Source: Guptibacillus hwajinpoensis (GTDB lineage Bacteria > Bacillota > Bacilli > Bacillales > Bacillaceae_J). Taken from it: 33,718 bases of DNA. The notes beneath the pieces were generated by a model that was not told the origin of the DNA, ran no database searches, and saw only the letters and a list, made by a program, of their open reading frames with translations. A program made the position numbers and the translations under genes. Shown here piece by piece: positions 32,543 to 33,718 of the stretch. Numbering within the stretch: position 1 is the stretch's first letter; every line of letters starts with the position of its first letter. The stretch lies in contig JAENZK010000005.1 in assembly GCA_016841285.1 (NCBI GenBank), positions 1 through 33,718 on the forward strand. Direction: 5' to 3'.

Positions 32543-33718
32543 TTGTTTAATTTAAAGGAAAATCATACAAATGTAAAAACGGAAATCCTGGCGGGGATTA
32601 CTACGTTCTTAACAATGGTATATGTTGTTGTTGTAAACCCAATTATTTTATCTGATGCTGGTGTTCCTTTTGAACAAGTTTTTGCAGCTACTATAATCGC
32701 TACAGTTATCGGTACGTTATGGATGGGACTAGCAGCCAACTATCCAATAGGGATCGCACCAGGGATGGGGTTAAACGCTTATTTTGCTTATTCGGTTGTT
32801 GGTGCACATACTGAAATTACATATCAAACTGCTTTTGCAGCTGTTTTTGTTGCAGGTATACTTTTTGTTATTTTATCATTAACACCTTTCCGCCAAAAAC
32901 TAATTGAAGCTATACCAGAAAATTTAAAGCACGGAATTACAGCCGGAATTGGTCTGTTCATCGCCTTTATCGGACTAAGAATGACAGGGATCATTACAGA
33001 TCACCCTTCAAATTTAGTTGCACTTGGCGATCTTCACTCTCCATCTGCAGTTTTGGCTCTCATAGGTTTAGCAATCACCTTAATCTTATTAGCGCTAAAT
33101 GTAAATGGAGCACTATTTATTGGAATGATTGCTACCGGTATCATTGCTTATTTATCCGGAAATCTTTCTTTTGATCAAGGCTTTGTATCCATGCCGTCTC
33201 TACCGGAAGGTTTGATTATCGTTAATCCTGTTAATGCCTTTCTAGATGTTATAAACTATGGTCTCTATGCAGTCGTTTTTTCATTCTTGCTTGTTACTAT
33301 TTTTGATACAACTGGAACAATGATTGGTGTTGCCGAGCAAGCTGGTTTAATGAAGGGAAATACACTACCAAGGGCTAGACAAGCTTTATTAGCGGATTCC
33401 ATCGCTACAACCGCAGGAGCTGTGTTTGGGACTAGTCCAACAAGCGCCTATATTGAGTCATCATCAGGGGTTGCAGCTGGTGGTCGGACTGGATTAACCT
33501 CAGTGACAGTTGCAATCCTCTTTATTATTGCAGCCTTTTTCGGTCCATTAGTTGGGGCCGTTTCTGGACTCTCAGCCATTACTGCTCCGGCACTTATTGT
33601 TGTTGGTAGCTTAATGATCGGCAGCGTTGCCAATATTAAATGGAATGAAATTGACGAAGCATTTCCGGCGTTTTTAATTATTTTAAGTATGCCGTTAACA
33701 TCAAGTATTGCGACAGGG
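32543..33718 (+). CDS. NCS2-family purine (guanine/hypoxanthine) permease, 3'-truncated by window
   Basis: The reading frame is open from a TTG start to the window edge (392 codons), so the C-terminus is missing. GGAGG lies 9 nt before TTG 32543, and the protein then opens MFNLKENHTNVKTEILAGITTFLTMVYVVVVNP, characteristic of the AzgA/PbuG branch of NCS2/NAT. Other motifs are NYPIGIAPGMGLNAYFAYSVVG, ITAGIGLFIAFIGLRMTG, FLLVTIFDTTGTMIGVAEQAGLM (substrate-site Asp and Glu) and GTSPTSAYIESSSGVAAGGRTGLTS. It should import hypoxanthine, guanine or adenine. The ORF track omitted it because it has no stop inside the window. Confidence 0.93.
   Translation, partial: MFNLKENHTNVKTEILAGITTFLTMVYVVVVNPIILSDAGVPFEQVFAATIIATVIGTLWMGLAANYPIGIAPGMGLNAYFAYSVVGAHTEITYQTAFAAVFVAGILFVILSLTPFRQKLIEAIPENLKHGITAGIGLFIAFIGLRMTGIITDHPSNLVALGDLHSPSAVLALIGLAITLILLALNVNGALFIGMIATGIIAYLSGNLSFDQGFVSMPSLPEGLIIVNPVNAFLDVINYGLYAVVFSFLLVTIFDTTGTMIGVAEQAGLMKGNTLPRARQALLADSIATTAGAVFGTSPTSAYIESSSGVAAGGRTGLTSVTVAILFIIAAFFGPLVGAVSGLSAITAPALIVVGSLMIGSVANIKWNEIDEAFPAFLIILSMPLTSSIATG

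Noticed and set aside
32341-32550. 69-aa plus-strand ORF before the permease
   Set aside because: Covers GC-rich repeats and the permease leader, has no ribosome binding site, and overlaps the permease TTG start.

Overview
The window reads as chromosomal DNA from a low-GC Gram-positive of the Bacillaceae (Bacillus/Neobacillus-like). Supporting signs are strong AGGAGG-type ribosome binding sites, TTG/GTG starts, a thi-box in front of thiT, a Bacillus-type urease operon, lipoprotein rather than periplasmic partners for an RND pump, and Bacillaceae-style intergenic hairpin repeats. The species cannot be named from sequence alone.

Layout. 1-102: 3' end of a Cys/Met-metabolism PLP enzyme. 342-1223: secreted DUF1002 (YpuA-like) protein. 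1366-8053: urea locus, with a urea transporter (+) converging on ureABCEFGDH (-): three structural subunits, four accessory proteins and a NiCoT-like nickel permease. Together these import urea and nickel and assemble the enzyme. 8214-13378: RND pump and lipoprotein adaptor (-) divergent from a TetR regulator (+), with GTTGC/GCAAC dyads between them. 13620-14967: methionine aminopeptidase and a rhodanese lipoprotein, each followed by a copy of the same intergenic repeat. 15155-16250: a small unknown protein, then a promoter, TPP riboswitch, terminator and thiT. 16251-17261: no gene, but two palindromic satellites with an exact 52-bp period. 17262-19646: GH31 alpha-glucosidase. 19690-20784: polyferredoxin behind a Crp/Fnr-like box centred about 41.5 bp before the inferred start point. 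20814-22025: GAF-PP2C phosphatase gene split by one in-frame TGA. 22198-29811: type IV pilus operon pilB-pilC-pilin-minor pilins-pilX-like-pilM/N fusion-pilO (-). 30123-30620: LysM L,D-transpeptidase. 30621-31076: a second hairpin array with ~51-bp period. 31077-32249: MFS exporter (-). 32543-end: NCS2 purine permease, cut by the window edge.

The observations I consider most worth following up are: (1) the two palindrome arrays, whose stem sequences differ completely while the spacing stays at 51-53 bp, close to five helical turns of B-DNA; (2) the TGA at a GAF position where homologues usually carry cysteine; (3) the well-placed Fnr-like site; and (4) a compact pilus operon with a PilM-PilN fusion and no retraction ATPase or prepilin peptidase inside the window. 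I found no mobile element, CRISPR array, tRNA or rRNA. All family assignments come from recognising motifs in the given translations; no database search was run.
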